Below, piece by piece: positions 31,234 to 42,355 of a stretch of DNA of 64,000 nt (positions are counted from its first letter, which is position 1; every line of letters begins with the position of its first letter). The stretch lies in NCBI GenBank assembly GCA_020744425.1, contig JAGMUV010000001.1, positions 7,068,001 to 7,132,000 of the forward strand, written 5' to 3'. Source of the DNA: Dactylonectria macrodidyma. Lineage: Eukaryota; Ascomycota; Sordariomycetes; Hypocreales; Nectriaceae. The notes under the pieces were generated by a model. It ran no database searches and was not told the origin of the DNA. It saw only the letters and a program-made list of their open reading frames with translations. Both the position numbers and the translations under genes were made by a program.

Positions 31234-31712
31234 AGCCTGTTTGAGCCTAAAACCATCTAGTAGGCAATTGTAACTTAGGTCTTCAGAGCCACAACTAGAA
31301 TTCCCCGTCTTGTATAGTTTTATTGGGTATTTAGATGCCCAAATAATATAGAAACGCATTCTTTTTGTCATTAGATCTATGTTGCTATTACAGCTCGTGG
31401 TATTAAACTTAAAGACCTCGAAGGCAATTAGCAGCAGAGTACAGTTAAGCGTTACACTTTCCTCTTTTAGATTAGTACAGCGCGGAGTGGATGTGCAGGA
31501 AGATCAATGTATGAGGCTTCTCGCTGAGCTTGATCCAGTTCTAGAGCAATGCTAGCTGGCTTGATGTCTGTATGCATAAAGTTGTGGGCGTGTAAAAGGG
31601 CAAACCCTTAGAGACAATCGCGGAGAAATTTCAATTTTGTACGGCTGTTCACAGGCAGAGTCATTGCAGGACCAGAGTTCAGCGATATACGTACTGGGCA
31701 GGCAGTGGGATC
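31234..31712. other. Intergenic, nothing recognised
   Basis: AT-rich 3' flank of the FAD oxidase up to the solo LTR. No open frame, repeat or RNA gene was recognised. Confidence 0.5.
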
Positions 31713-31814
31713 TGTTGCATCGAATAGGAAGGGTGCATTGTGATGTGAATAGAAGCTCTTGATTTCTAGCTATTTGAAGGGCCTAAATCAGCCCTTATAT
31801 ACATGAAGGAAAAG
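31713..31814 (-). repeat. Left half of an older solo LTR split by the Copia insertion
   Basis: Begins TGTTGCATCG and is nearly identical to the first 102 bp of the uninterrupted solo LTR at 57069-57294. It ends in the AAAAG target sequence. The right half resumes at 37828. Intact length would be 215 bp, against 226 bp for the other copy, which carries an 11-bp internal duplication. No perfect target duplication flanks the old LTR here. Confidence 0.85.
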
Positions 31815-32113
31815 TGTTGCATCTAGGAGATAGAAGTGATCATGTGTGTGAGAAGCTCTTGCTATTCTTCCTATCTAATTAGGGTCTTTGGGTCAGTCTT
31901 ATAGATGAAGAGACTGATAATAACCTCATATAGCCAAGAGGGTCCGGATGCTACGGACTATTTGACTTTATCTAGCTATCCTCCTGACTATAGCTTGTGA
32001 CGAAGCTGATGACGAGGCCTGTGATGAAGAAAGTGGCTGTAGAACCTTATGATAAAGGGCAGAAAGCTTGACTGTTGTCATAGCTGCAAAATCCGATATC
32101 CCGAAATGTGACA
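31815..32113 (-). repeat. 3' LTR of the Copia element
   Basis: 299 bp, TGTTGCATC to ATGTGACA on the plus strand. Compared with the other LTR it differs by nine transitions; eight of them have A or T in this copy and G or C in the other. AAAAG precedes it. A G-rich polypurine tract (minus strand GGGGGGGTA) abuts its inner end at about 32114-32123. Confidence 0.93.
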
Positions 32114-32289
32114 TACCCCCCCAGCTTGAAGGTATTCAAGCTATTATTCAATCTGTTGTCTTAAAAAGAGTCCCTATTAGAAGGATATCCTAAAACCTGC
32201 TCTATTAAGAGGGATATTGCTAGAAAGGTCTGATAACTAGGAAATAGGAATAGGGATAGGGATAGGAAGAGCTAGTCTTCGATGTCTGA

Positions 32290-35200
32290 CTTAATCTAAG
32301 ACTCAATAACTGCTCTAATGTTAATAAGGCTTAGATGTCTGACGAATTCTTTAAATTTCTGGCCAGGCAGGGCCTTAGTCAGACTGTTAGCTAGCATCTG
32401 ACCTGTTAGAGTGTATTTAACCCTGAATTACTGATTGTAATAGCCCTAACGAGCCTAGCAGCTATGGATATTAACATGCCTGAGGGCAGTCGTGATCCTA
32501 GGGGTCTTAAGGGTCACGAGCCAGATAGTCTATTAGTTATTACATTTAATAGTAAGTGGCTAGTCTAACTAAAGGCCTAGCTAATCAAAGAGCCATTGGG
32601 TCGCTAGGGCTTCCTTAGCTGTGTGTGTGAAGGCAAGGAGCTCTGCTTCTATTAACGAGGTTATGACTGTATCCTGTTTCCTGGCTTTCTAGCTAATAGG
32701 TCCGCCAAAGAGGGATAGGATCGATCCTTAGGACGATTTCCGGCTGATCTTATCATCTGCGAAGGATGCGTCTGATGCGATTTAAAGGTCGCTGCCGCAT
32801 TAGGCTGTTATAGCTATCTTCGAAGTCTTAGGAAAGTCAGGGTCACTGGGGACGTCAGGGTCCTTAAGAAGGTCAGGATCTCTAGGAAGGTTATCTTTAG
32901 AGACCTTAGGGTCCTTAGGATCCTTCTTTTAGAATTGAATCGCTAGGAATCGTATAGTATAAAGGTAGCTAATGATATTATTAGCTATGCGTTAGTATTA
33001 GTCTAAGGGGTTATTCAAATGCTTTACTAGCTTTAAAGCTGCTTTTAATATATCTAGCTATATAATGATAGCTATATAGTTAATAGATCCGACCTTCTAT
33101 TAGAAAAGGAGGATCTGCAAAGTAGTGGCTTAAATAGGGCTTAGAAGCAGGTTATTCATTAGTAGGGGGTTTCCTTTAAAGTGATCCTTAAGGGCAACTT
33201 TGAACTTAGCTGTAATATTCTTAATAAAAGAGTCCTAATAGAGCTATAGCTTTCTAGCAGGCCTGTCCCTTAGGACCCTGATGCTGAAGAACCAGCTAAG
33301 ATGCCCTAGATCCTGCATTCAGTACTGCGTTTTTAGCTATCTAATAAGACGGTTAGCGGCTAGCTAGTCTTTCTTCCTATATAGCAAGATAATATCATCT
33401 ATAAAGAAGAAGACTATGATCCAGCTATTATTATAGATGCAGGGGTCTTTATTGAGCTGGCTAAGACCTAGCTGCTCGAAGGTCTGAAGGAGGTCTCGTT
33501 ACTAAAGTAAGGGAGATCTGCAGAGCCTGTACAGAGCTTTCTATAGTAATAGCAGCCAACCAGTCCTTTGAAATCCGTTAGGATAGCGGATGTAAATGAC
33601 TTCGTTAAGGTGGCTGTTAGTGAAGGCATTAACTGCATCTAGCTGCCAGGCCTCGAGGTCAAATTTGGCTATAATAGCCATTAGGATCCAGAATGACTTC
33701 CCTACTAGGGTTACTGCATAGGTCTCCTTATTATTATAGGGTTAAAGATCCCCTTAAATGCATAGCCATGCCTTAAACCGTATGAAGAATCCGTGCTTAT
33801 TTAGCTTATATTTAAAGACTTAGGTAATAGGCAGAGGGCTTCCTATTGCTTTATCTTTAGTAATAGCTTTGAAGGTCCCTTATGCCCACAGGCTATTCAT
33901 TTCCTTATTAGCTGCTTCCTTAAACTGTGGTCTAAATCGATGGCTTTCTAGGTCTCTGAAGATCCTAGGTTCGGGAGGAAGGGACCGTCTGTAGACCTTT
34001 TCCTCTCTTCCATTGAAAAATGCTGTGAAAAAGCTAGCTGGCGGGCGGCCCTGTTGCTATTAAGAGCTCCGGGAAGCCGGTCCGTATATCTCTTCCTGCC
34101 TCCGGCGGCGCCGTCTTTCCGGCCGCTGTGGGCTCGGCTCCCTGCTGACTGATGGGCTAGCTGCCGGACTAGCTGCCGGACTAGCTGCCGGGCTGGATGG
34201 AGAGCTTGTTGCCCTTAGGGTCATATAGGGACCTTCTGCGTTAAAGTCTGAGGTCCCTTGGTCCTTAGATTGAGTGGTCTTAACACTAAGGTCTTTATTA
34301 AGGTCAGGGTCTTTAGAGATATTAGAGTCTTTAGGGCTCTAGTCATTCTCTATAACCTTAATCGTTAATCTAATATCTTCATTATCTAAAAGGTCAGTAT
34401 TAGGGTCATCCTTTATAATCTTAATCACTAATCTAATGTCTTTATTATTTAGTAAATCAGTCTTAGAGTCAGGTTCGATATAGTTAGGAAGTTAAAGCTA
34501 TAGTAGCTCTAGCTAATAAAGGGGATCAGGATGATCCTTTAGATTATAGAGGATGCTTTTATTAAAGGTCATATTCCTGACTCTTCAGACCTCAGACCGG
34601 CTAAGGACCCAGATCCTATATATATTGCTAGATTCGTATCTAACGAAGTATCTGACTTCTGCATAGGCTGTTATCTTAAGAGACTGTTTTTCAGTACTCT
34701 ATAGGGCTTCCTTAGTTAAGGGATAAGCTCTGCATCTATAAGCCTTAAGATGCATTAAATCAGGCTGCGTTTTTCTACTATATCCAGTATTCTATCTATG
34801 GGTTTCTAACTAGCTATAAAGCTATTTAAAAGGGGTCTTCTAATTACTAGACTGCTAGGGCGATCTATTATATAAATAGACCGCTGTTTTCTACGTCTTA
34901 GGCCAAAGGTCAGCTAGAAGAGAGGCTCCTAGCTGCATTGCCCTAGCCTTAGTCCTTATTACCCTCCCAGATCGCTCTACAGAGCCATTTTAAGTAAGTG
35001 TATAAAGGGCGGTTAGTTTATCCTTAATCTCTAGGTCCCTGATCCAGTCTTTATAACCTGACCTTAGGGCCCTATCGTTATCTCTATGGATTATATAGAT
35101 AGGCAGCTTATATTGCTTTTAAGTATGATTTTCGAAGTTCCTAAGGGCGTTTAGAATAGCCTCTTGTGTTAAGTTAACTAGTAGATAAATAAAGATAATC

Positions 35201-37300
35201 CCTATGAACTGGTCCTTGATTAAGAGAGCTGCCTTTTTACTATTATAGTTAATAGGCAGGCTGAAGAGATTAATATAGATGCGCTAAAATGGCTATAGAG
35301 CCTTAGACTGAGGGGTCTGGCAGGAGACTATCTAGACTGCCTTTACTAAAGAGCAGGTTTTGTAGTTAATCTTAGTAAGTCCTTTAATATTAGTCCTTAT
35401 TATCTGCTTAATAAGGTGCTCTAGGGCTAGAGCGTTTAGATAACTTAGTTTAAGATACTAGAGGTCTGCTTCTTCTGTCTAAGACAGCCTAGGGTTCTTA
35501 GATATTAAAAATGCTGATCCTGGCTGTTCTATCTGCTTAATCTTATTAAATTTAATGACTTATTAATAATGCAGTTATCTTATATAAAAAGGAGTGTCTG
35601 TTCCTTTAAAAACAGCCCTTATAGCCAGGTTCTAATTATATCCCTTTATAATCAGAATATTAAAAGAAATAACGTTTATATAGAAGGCAGGGATATAGGC
35701 TACTTTTAGTAATTAGAATAGACTGTCTTTTATTTAAAGATGAATTTATCTATAGCCTAGGATTTCTATCTAAAAGCCGCTTATATAAATAACTTCGATC
35801 TCCTTAGAAGCTTAATATCCTAAGAACCTGGATAGGTTATTATAGATGTAAGTGTCTGACCTAGAATCTAGGATAAAGGAATCCTTCAATAGGTAGACCC
35901 TAGTAGCTAAAAATGATAATTGATCCGGCTGCGGACCTGGCTGCAGACCGGGCTGCGGACCGGGCTGCTCTGTGGGCTGCTGTCCCGGCCGCTGACCGGG
36001 CTGCTGAGCCGTCTCTGAAGCTGTCTGCAGATCGGGCTGCGAGACAGTCTGTTGTGTGGGCTGCTGTCCCGGCTGCTGACCGGGCTGCTGAGCCATCTCT
36101 AAGGCTGTCTGCAGAACGGGCTGCGAGACAGGCTGTTGTTACTATTGACTTTGATAGTAGGGATAGCTGGCAAATGCAGATCCTTTGATTTCCTTGTCCT
36201 CAGAGGTCTCTGCTGTTTTGTTAGGCCTAGCTTCCTTCCTCTAGGCTTTCTTAATAGCCCTATTAACCTATTCCTTAATCTTAGGCTCCTCAAGCCGCTG
36301 GTTGATCTTAACCTTAATATCTTCTTTAGCTTTCTATCCGTTAGGTCGTATCCAGCTGATCAGGTAATAGCATTCTGAATAGTAATGCCGTTTCCTATAT
36401 AGACAGACCGGCTTGGAAGAGCCTGATTTTATGGGTCTTTGTCTGGTAGGTCCGGAGCCTGTGCTGGATCTACTAGATGTCTTAAGAATCCCTTAATAGC
36501 TAGAAAAGCCGGTCTTACTAGCCTTTGATAGCATTAGGGTCTGTTTTTCGAATATGTTACTAATCTTAATACTATTAGGGATTTTTTCCTTCTAGCCCTT
36601 TTCACTGCTGCGGGCGATGTTTTCTATTATTTGCAGCCAAAAGTTAGAAAAGGCCGGATTGATAGTACTGACAGCTTGAAGGAAATGTCGGGTAGGTCTG
36701 ATCCCTTGAGCATCCGGGAGGTCGATTTTCTTAGCCTCTGTTAGGACCTTCTGCTAGCTTATAACCCATTGTGTTAGTTTAGTCCTATCTAGGCTCTTTA
36801 GAATGCTCTGAAAGCGTTCTAGGATTCTATCTTCAAGGTTCTAGCTTGTTAGTTCGACCCTATTCTTAAGAAGGGAGAGCTGCTTAGTAACATTAGTTTT
36901 ATCTTTAATAGTAGTATAATAGCTACTAGTAGTCTTTATAATATAAAACTGAATAGAAGTCAGGGCCTTCTACTTATTCTAATAGACCTAAAGATCAGTC
37001 TTATATTAGTTATAAAGGAATTCAAGTCTTCTAAACTTATTAGTACTAAGGGCCTCTAGCCTAGTTACTTAGGCTTTGACCGTTATATATATTAGCTTTA
37101 GAGGGATAGCTAGAAAGGGCTTATCAGACTTAGAAGGGTCTAAATAGGCCTAGATATCTGAGGCAGTTGCATGCTTCTGGATGATGCTAATCCACGGTTT
37201 CTAGTTACCGGGGCCTTAGAGGGTGACCCGGGAAGAGCTTCCTAGATCTGTTAGATCCATCGGATGCAGGGACAGCTGCAGTAGAAGCCGTTGCTCTGAC
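32290..37300 (-). pseudogene. Copia gag-pol remains
   Basis: Minus-strand frames, broken by many stops, still show recognisable blocks. gag: a damaged zinc knuckle near 36360-36410 (second Cys lost), followed by a Pro/Gln-rich repeat region at 35812-36096. Integrase near 34900-35110: HRDNDR and YT..T-stop-NGSVERSG, where TAA replaces the CAA of the usual PYTPEQNG. Reverse transcriptase near 33600-33740: FDLEAWQLDAVNAFTNSHLNE, and at about 33380-33410 FIDDIILLYRKKD, the counterpart of the YVDD active site. RNase H end near 32335-32400: MLANSLTKALPGQKFKEFV. Not functional. Confidence 0.85.
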
Positions 37301-37510
37301 CTGATAGAGATCTCAATAGATGACAGAGAGGTCTATCAGTAAGGGAGAAATGGAAGAATAATTAGCTAGCTTGACAGCTTAGAAGACAGCTTGTCAGGTA
37401 GCTTGGAAAACAGCTGGTCAGACAGCTAGTCAGACAGCTTCAAAGAGGGAGCCTGAGAGGCTTTAAGAAGGGATAGATAATAAAGGTGATCACTTAGTCA
37501 GAGGAGCCGG

Positions 37511-37523
37511 CCGGGCTTATAAC
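37511..37523 (-). other. Primer-binding site resembling half initiator-tRNA-Met type
   Basis: Directly after the 5' LTR the minus strand reads GTTATAAGCCCGG. This matches the anticodon-stem complement of initiator tRNA-Met (GTTATGAGCCCGG) with one G-to-A change. Drosophila copia and Ty5 prime from a cleaved half tRNA in this way, rather than from the tRNA 3' CCA end. Confidence 0.6.
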
Positions 37524-37822
37524 TGTTGCATCTAGGAGATAGAAGTGATCATGTGTGTGAGAAGCTCTTGCTATTCTTCCTATCTAATTAGGGTCTTTGG
37601 GTCAGTCTTATAGATGAAGAGACTGATGATGACCTCGTACAGCCAAGAGGGTCCGGATGCTACGGACTATTTGACTTTATCTAGCTATCCTCCTGACTAT
37701 AGCTTGTGACGAAGCTGATGATGAGGCCTGTGACGAGGAAAGTGGCTGTGGAACCTTATGATGAAGGGCAGAAAGCTTGACTGTTGTCATAGCTGCAAAA
37801 TCCGATATCCCGAAATGTGACA
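37524..37822 (-). repeat. 5' LTR of the Copia element
   Basis: 299 bp, same ends as the other LTR; followed by AAAAG. It keeps G or C at eight of the nine differing sites, so it is the less mutated copy. Confidence 0.93.
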
Positions 37823-37827
37823 AAAAG

Positions 37828-37940
37828 ACGGTCTCGTGACCTAAGTCAGGGATCCGAGCCTTCAGGGGCTCGAGCCTGTGGCCTGTCATGAGGGCACAAA
37901 AAAGCAAACATGATCCTAGAGTCTGATGATAGTTGTGACA
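37828..37940 (-). repeat. Right half of the older solo LTR
   Basis: Continues from ACGGTCTCGTGACC to TTGTGACA and matches 57171-57294 except for the 11-bp duplication in that copy. It contains the small hairpin GAGCC-TTCAGG-GGCTC. Confidence 0.85.
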
Positions 37941-39260
37941 TCTAAACTGGTCCGCCCTAGCTATGCCTGTGACTACGGTGTCGAAGTCCTCGGATCTACC
38001 AGTTCCATCGGATTGGGAAAACTACCGCCCCAGAAATCCGTCGGATGAGTTTAACAAAAATCAATGTAGGTAAAATGCACACGTTGGAAATGACGACATG
38101 GAGATGAACTAATGATGGGGCAGACGACTTTGACTTGGCGGAAGGCATGCCTATTGGTGTGCAAATTACCTGCGGGAAGTATGAAGAAGAAAGATGTATT
38201 GCAGTTGGGAAGATTATTGAAGGGTTGGTGAAGAGTTGCGAGAACGAACAAATAAAGTGAGTTGCGATCAGCTATTGAAAACTTCAAGCAGCAAATGATT
38301 TGTCCTGTTATTAGATATCTTTCAGGGACTTGCGTAGCCTAGTTGATGGCACAACATCTACAAGAAGTTGCTAAATGCAGTAGTATTAGGGCCCTGTGCT
38401 ATCCAGTTATCAATGCTATATCTGTGTAAATAATTAAAGAGACTTGGCTACGTCATGACACAGAGATATCTAGCATAATATAATGGAATCTTAGTAATGG
38501 CTCTAACCTTTAACTAGGATAAATTCATTATTATTAAACTTTACCTTTCACTAGTCATGCTTGATCTCAATTAGGTAGGCCGTGTGACGCAGGTTGAGGT
38601 GCCCCGCAAGAAAAATGACTTGTCGCCGAGAGGACCAGTTGGAAAACCTGATCGTCGGTGCCGGGTAATAGGACCTCAAGTCCACAGTCATGTTCTCCTC
38701 TCGGCACAATATTGAATCCACTAAATCATCAAGCTACTTATCCAGGTGTCTGATTATTGGTGTCAGAAGGGATATAGACCGTTTTGTACTAGTACCTGTT
38801 GTAAGGTGCCTTACGTTTTGGTCTGGTGGTCACTTCCAGCACCACGCATCTCTTTATCAAGATCCTCTCATTGTGCTAATTTGCAGAACTTCCTCCTTGT
38901 ATCGATTCCCTCGGGAAAATAGTGCACGCAATGTCTTTCAGATACCATCTGGCCCTCAATGCAACGGCGTGCTCTGGTTACAGACTCTAAAATAAGCTGG
39001 GTCCCTAAGTCCCGTCTTTGCATATTGGGGCCGTATCCTGGTTCCTAGGAAGCTGATCGCCACCGAAAGATGCCTGCCATTATGTTGACTTCGAACCCTA
39101 AAGTACAGCAATGAAGCACAAAGCGATACACCCCAGAGCAAAGCTCGAATGTCTTGCAATGATGCTTCTCGATAGTCGGTGGAATCTGGGAGTGGTCTTA
39201 AACTAGTCCTGGCTCACCATTGATCCCTCGTGATGCGTTACAATCGCCTCTTCCGTAACC
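37941..39260. other. Intergenic, no supported gene
   Basis: Mixed-composition DNA with short open frames (minus 38051-38287, plus 38690-38995) that show no domain or codon pattern. No repeat family was recognised. Confidence 0.5.
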
Positions 39261-39600
39261 CTACTCCATCCTCTTATCGTTGCTCCGTAAACGAAGAAAC
39301 GTAGGGGACGGTGTCAGAGGGAGAGAAAATCCAGCCAAGACCGTTGCTGTCCATTCAATCCCAAGAGCGTTATACATTTCCTTCGTCCACAGGGGGAAAG
39401 ATGCCGCAAATATGCAACGTACTGTAACGTGCATGGACTTGGCCGAAACGACGTGTACCGTGTGCACATCAACTGGATACAATATCCCACTGATAAAAAT
39501 AAGTTGGAGCCCGAACCCAATAAATGCGGATGCTAGAGCCTGGCAGACCCAAAAGGTTCGCATGGACCAGCCAAACCAGAGCAGAGATGGCGGAAGAACG
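39261..39600 (-). pseudogene. 3' fragment of an MFS (DHA1-type) transporter
   Basis: About 113 residues remain: LLWFGWSMR, FWVCQALASAFIGFGLQLIFISG, a YPVDVHTVHVVSAKS block matching the usual YLVDAY...AASAMAAN, FAASFPLWTKEMYNALGIEW and a last helix, ending at a natural stop. This is the last quarter of a fungal drug:H+ antiporter. The frame reads a few codons past 39600 into the neighbouring metallo-beta-lactamase sequence in antisense, so the homology ends abruptly at a junction near 39600. Confidence 0.7.
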
Positions 39601-39605
39601 GCAAA

Positions 39606-40450
39606 CTTGCCCGGATAATTTTGCACTACTTTAAGGAGAAAGAGCCCAAACTCTCAGTTGAAAAAGGTGCCAACCAGTTGCTAGAAGAGGCCGGCGTTGA
39701 TCTCAGTAGCATCGAGGCCATCATCTGGAGCCATTGGCACTATGACCATCTCGGTGATCCATCATCCTTCCCGGCATCTACCTCGTTGATTGTCGGGCCA
39801 GGGTTTAAAAGGCATTTAGTGCCAGATATCCAACGAACCCAGAATCACCCATCTTGGAAGCGGACTATACGGGCCGGGAGCTAAAGGAGGTCACATTTGA
39901 CGGCGACGAGGTCACAAAAGTTGGCAGATTCGACGCAATCGACTATTTTAGTGATGGAAGTTTCTATTTACTCGACGGTCCGGGCCATACAGTCGGCCAT
40001 CTCTGCGCCATAGCTCGTACGACAGCGTCGCCCCAGTCTTTCATACTGATGGGGGCAGACGCCTGCCACCATTCAGCCGAAATGCGACCCTCCAAATGGC
40101 TTACGATGCCCTCGGAAATTAATCCTCACCCCTTGCAACCAGATTCCCTTACGCCCTGTCCTGGCTCCGTCTTTGAGTATTTACTTCGCAATGGAGATAG
40201 CTCGATGCTGCTTTACGGGCAGAAGCGACCTGGCCTCATCTTCTCCGATCCTGATGTTGCGGAAGAAACCATTGAAAAACTACAAGAATTTGATGCCAGC
40301 GGCAACATTTTCGTAGTGATAGCTCATGACAATCATCTTAAGGATATTGTGGACTTCTTCCCAAAATCTGCAAATGATTTTCTAGCTAAGGGATGGGATA
40401 TTAAGACAAGATGGAAGTTTCTTTCGGATTCTAAGTTCGCCCTCTTGTAA
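39606..40450 (+). pseudogene. Metallo-beta-lactamase-fold hydrolase, 5'-truncated and frameshifted
   Basis: Homology starts abruptly at about 39606 (ARIILHYFKEKEP), without the 60-70 N-terminal residues usual for this fungal family. The metal site is visible: SHWHYDHLGD (HxHxDH), DGPGHTVGHL, MGADACHH and VIAHDNHL. The frame shifts near 39825: GTGCCAGATATCC lacks one G compared with the expected VPGYPTNPESPILE reading; downstream the frame is open to 40450. Relatives hydrolyse lactones (AHL- or zearalenone-lactonase-like) but the substrate cannot be inferred. The single-base loss could also be a base-call error; the truncation could not. Confidence 0.75.
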
Positions 40451-41285
40451 ATAGTATGTCATGCAGATTTTTTGGGATTTCTGTTTTTTTTATAATATAT
40501 CAAGGTTTAAATTCATTCTTTAATAACTTCTTCGTATTAAAATTCTAAATATAAGTCCCCGCCTTCCATATACGCCGCCTGCTACACTCAAATGGAATAA
40601 AAAGAAAAGAGAGAAAAAGAAAGAAAAGGTTCAAAAGATTAAGACCTTGGTGCGACTGTGGAGGTCTGGTCTGGCCTAGGGCTATAGGGGCAGTGAGCGA
40701 GGAGGCCCCTGACGGGGGTGGGCTTGTACCTCGCGCAGCGTAATGTGCAGGGGAAATGATTTGGCGTCGACTGGGCCGGTCGTGGTCTGCGACTGTGTGG
40801 TACATGCCTCTTAACTAGAGCAGCAAGCTGGAAGAGTCATCTACGGGCCGAGCCGCATTGTACGAAGCGTGGTGCACTGAGGGCGACCATTAAGCTCTTT
40901 TCGAGCTACAGTTACGCCCTATTGAGGAGCCGAGATAGTGGAAAGCCGATAAAACCAGGCTCGGCAGGCCTATCGAGGGTCTTGCGATATTTGATATCTA
41001 TCTCTGCAAGCATGGCGGCTGTGAATGGCTACTACCGAATGTTACTTACCGACTCCCTGCTTCGAGTGATCCCTCTACTGTAATATAGCTTTTGATTCAA
41101 CGGCGGGAATAATTCATCCGGCGGAGGACAAATCGTTCCGACGTTCCTCGTCCGTTTACTTAAACTGTGTCGACGCGACTGACCCAAAATCTCACAACGC
41201 TTCACTCTCAACCTCCACCATCAAATACAGTCATCCACCAACATAGCATTCACGCAGAATCGCGTTCCTTGAACAATCTCTGAAA
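40451..41285. other. Intergenic; probable promoter of the NmrA-like gene
   Basis: AT-rich 3' flank of the lactamase relic, then purine-rich and GC-richer sequence. No gene recognised. Confidence 0.4.
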
Positions 41286-42355
41286 ATGTCAAATCTCCTA
41301 GTGGTCATTGGTGCGACTGGAGGTCAGGGCGGAGGGGTAGTCGACGCCTTTCTTAAGGAGCCGGGCTGGAAGGTAAGGGGCACCACGAGAAATGTCTCGC
41401 TTGCCGCCAAAGGAGTGAATGTTGTTCCTGCGAACCTCAACGATCAAGAGAGTCTTGAGAAGGCCTTCCAAGACGCCACGGCAATCTTTGCGTTCTCTGA
41501 CTATTACGAAACATTCTTCGAACTTGGGGATGAGAAGTCTATGGAGCTAGAGTTCGAGCAGGGCAAAAGGGTTGCGCTTGCGGCGGCAAAAAACAAAGCT
41601 CTTCAGAGGCTCGTGTTAAGCGCCGCGCCACATACCAGCAAGATCACTGAAGGCGAAGTTGTCTGCCCTCATGTTGAAGGCAAGGGACGTATAGTTACAT
41701 ACATCACCAACGAAATGCCCGATCTTGCTGCCAAGACAACCTTTGCAGTCTTTACCATCTTTGCGAATAACGCATTGCTATATGATATTTTCAAACCTAT
41801 CTACGTGGTATGTAATTCCATGTACTAAGTCCTACGTGGAGATCTACTGGCTATCCTAAAGCCGAGTGCTAAGAAGTATGTGACCTTGTATCCGGCTCCA
41901 CCTGATACGCCGTACCCATCCGTCGGGAACCCTGCGGTCAATGGAGGTATCTTCGTTCGGAGACTGGTCAAGAATCCACCGCCTCAAGGTTCCTTGGTCA
42001 GATGTAATGTTGAAACCTTGACCATGGACTCGTATCTTGCAACCTGGGGGCGGGCCACGGTCTCGCACCAGAAGAGGGATCAACAGCTGCCTTGCAAATC
42101 TCGCCTGAGAATTACATTGGGCTATGGGGCCCCATGGCGCAGAAACAGTTGTCGCAGTGGCAATTCTTCCACTGGGTCAACGAAAATTACCCCCCCAATT
42201 GGGAAGGCATCATGTTGCTGGAAGGAATGGATTTGCTGACAGTGGAGGACAAAAGGGAGCTTCTTAGCGTGGAAGAGTCGCTTAAATGCTATGATTGGAG
42301 CGCTTTCGAGAAGAAACCCACAGCTGGAGCAGTCACCACTCGCTTTTCAAACTAA
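41286..42355 (+). pseudogene. NmrA-like NAD(P)-binding protein with a one-base frameshift
   Basis: Exons 41286-41807 and 41862-42355, with a 54-nt intron, give an intended length of about 338 aa, normal for NmrA-like Rossmann proteins that sense NAD(P) state or reduce small carbonyls. Motifs: VVIGATGGQGGGVV at the N-terminus, VLSAAPHTSKITEG and IFANNALLYDIFKPIYV, then after the splice PSAKKYVTLYPAPPDTPYPSVG. At 42058-42062 the frame slips: ACGGTCTCGCACC reads on correctly only with one more base, giving LAPEEGSTAALQISPENYIGLWGP and a conserved tail to 42355. Everything else is intact. This is a recent pseudogene or a homopolymer base-call error. Confidence 0.75.

Larger units (their letters stand above)
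31815..37822 (-). mobile_element. Full-length Copia LTR retrotransposon, mutated and inactive, 6,008 bp
   Basis: Two 299-bp LTRs (31815-32113 and 37524-37822), ending TG...CA and differing at nine sites, bracket the element. Both flanks carry the 5-bp target duplication AAAAG (31810-31814, 37823-37827). It is coded on the minus strand in the order gag, protease region, integrase, reverse transcriptase, RNase H, which is the Copia order. The primer-binding site is next to the right-hand (5') LTR and the polypurine tract next to the left-hand (3') LTR. Stops break every frame. All LTR differences are transitions, as expected of RIP. It sits inside an older solo LTR whose empty counterpart is at 57.1 kb. 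Confidence 0.93.

Noticed and set aside
35812..36188. Pro/Gln-rich and Ala/Asp-rich repeat proteins on opposite strands
   Set aside because: Both lie inside the Copia element and reflect a repetitive gag-pol segment, not separate genes.
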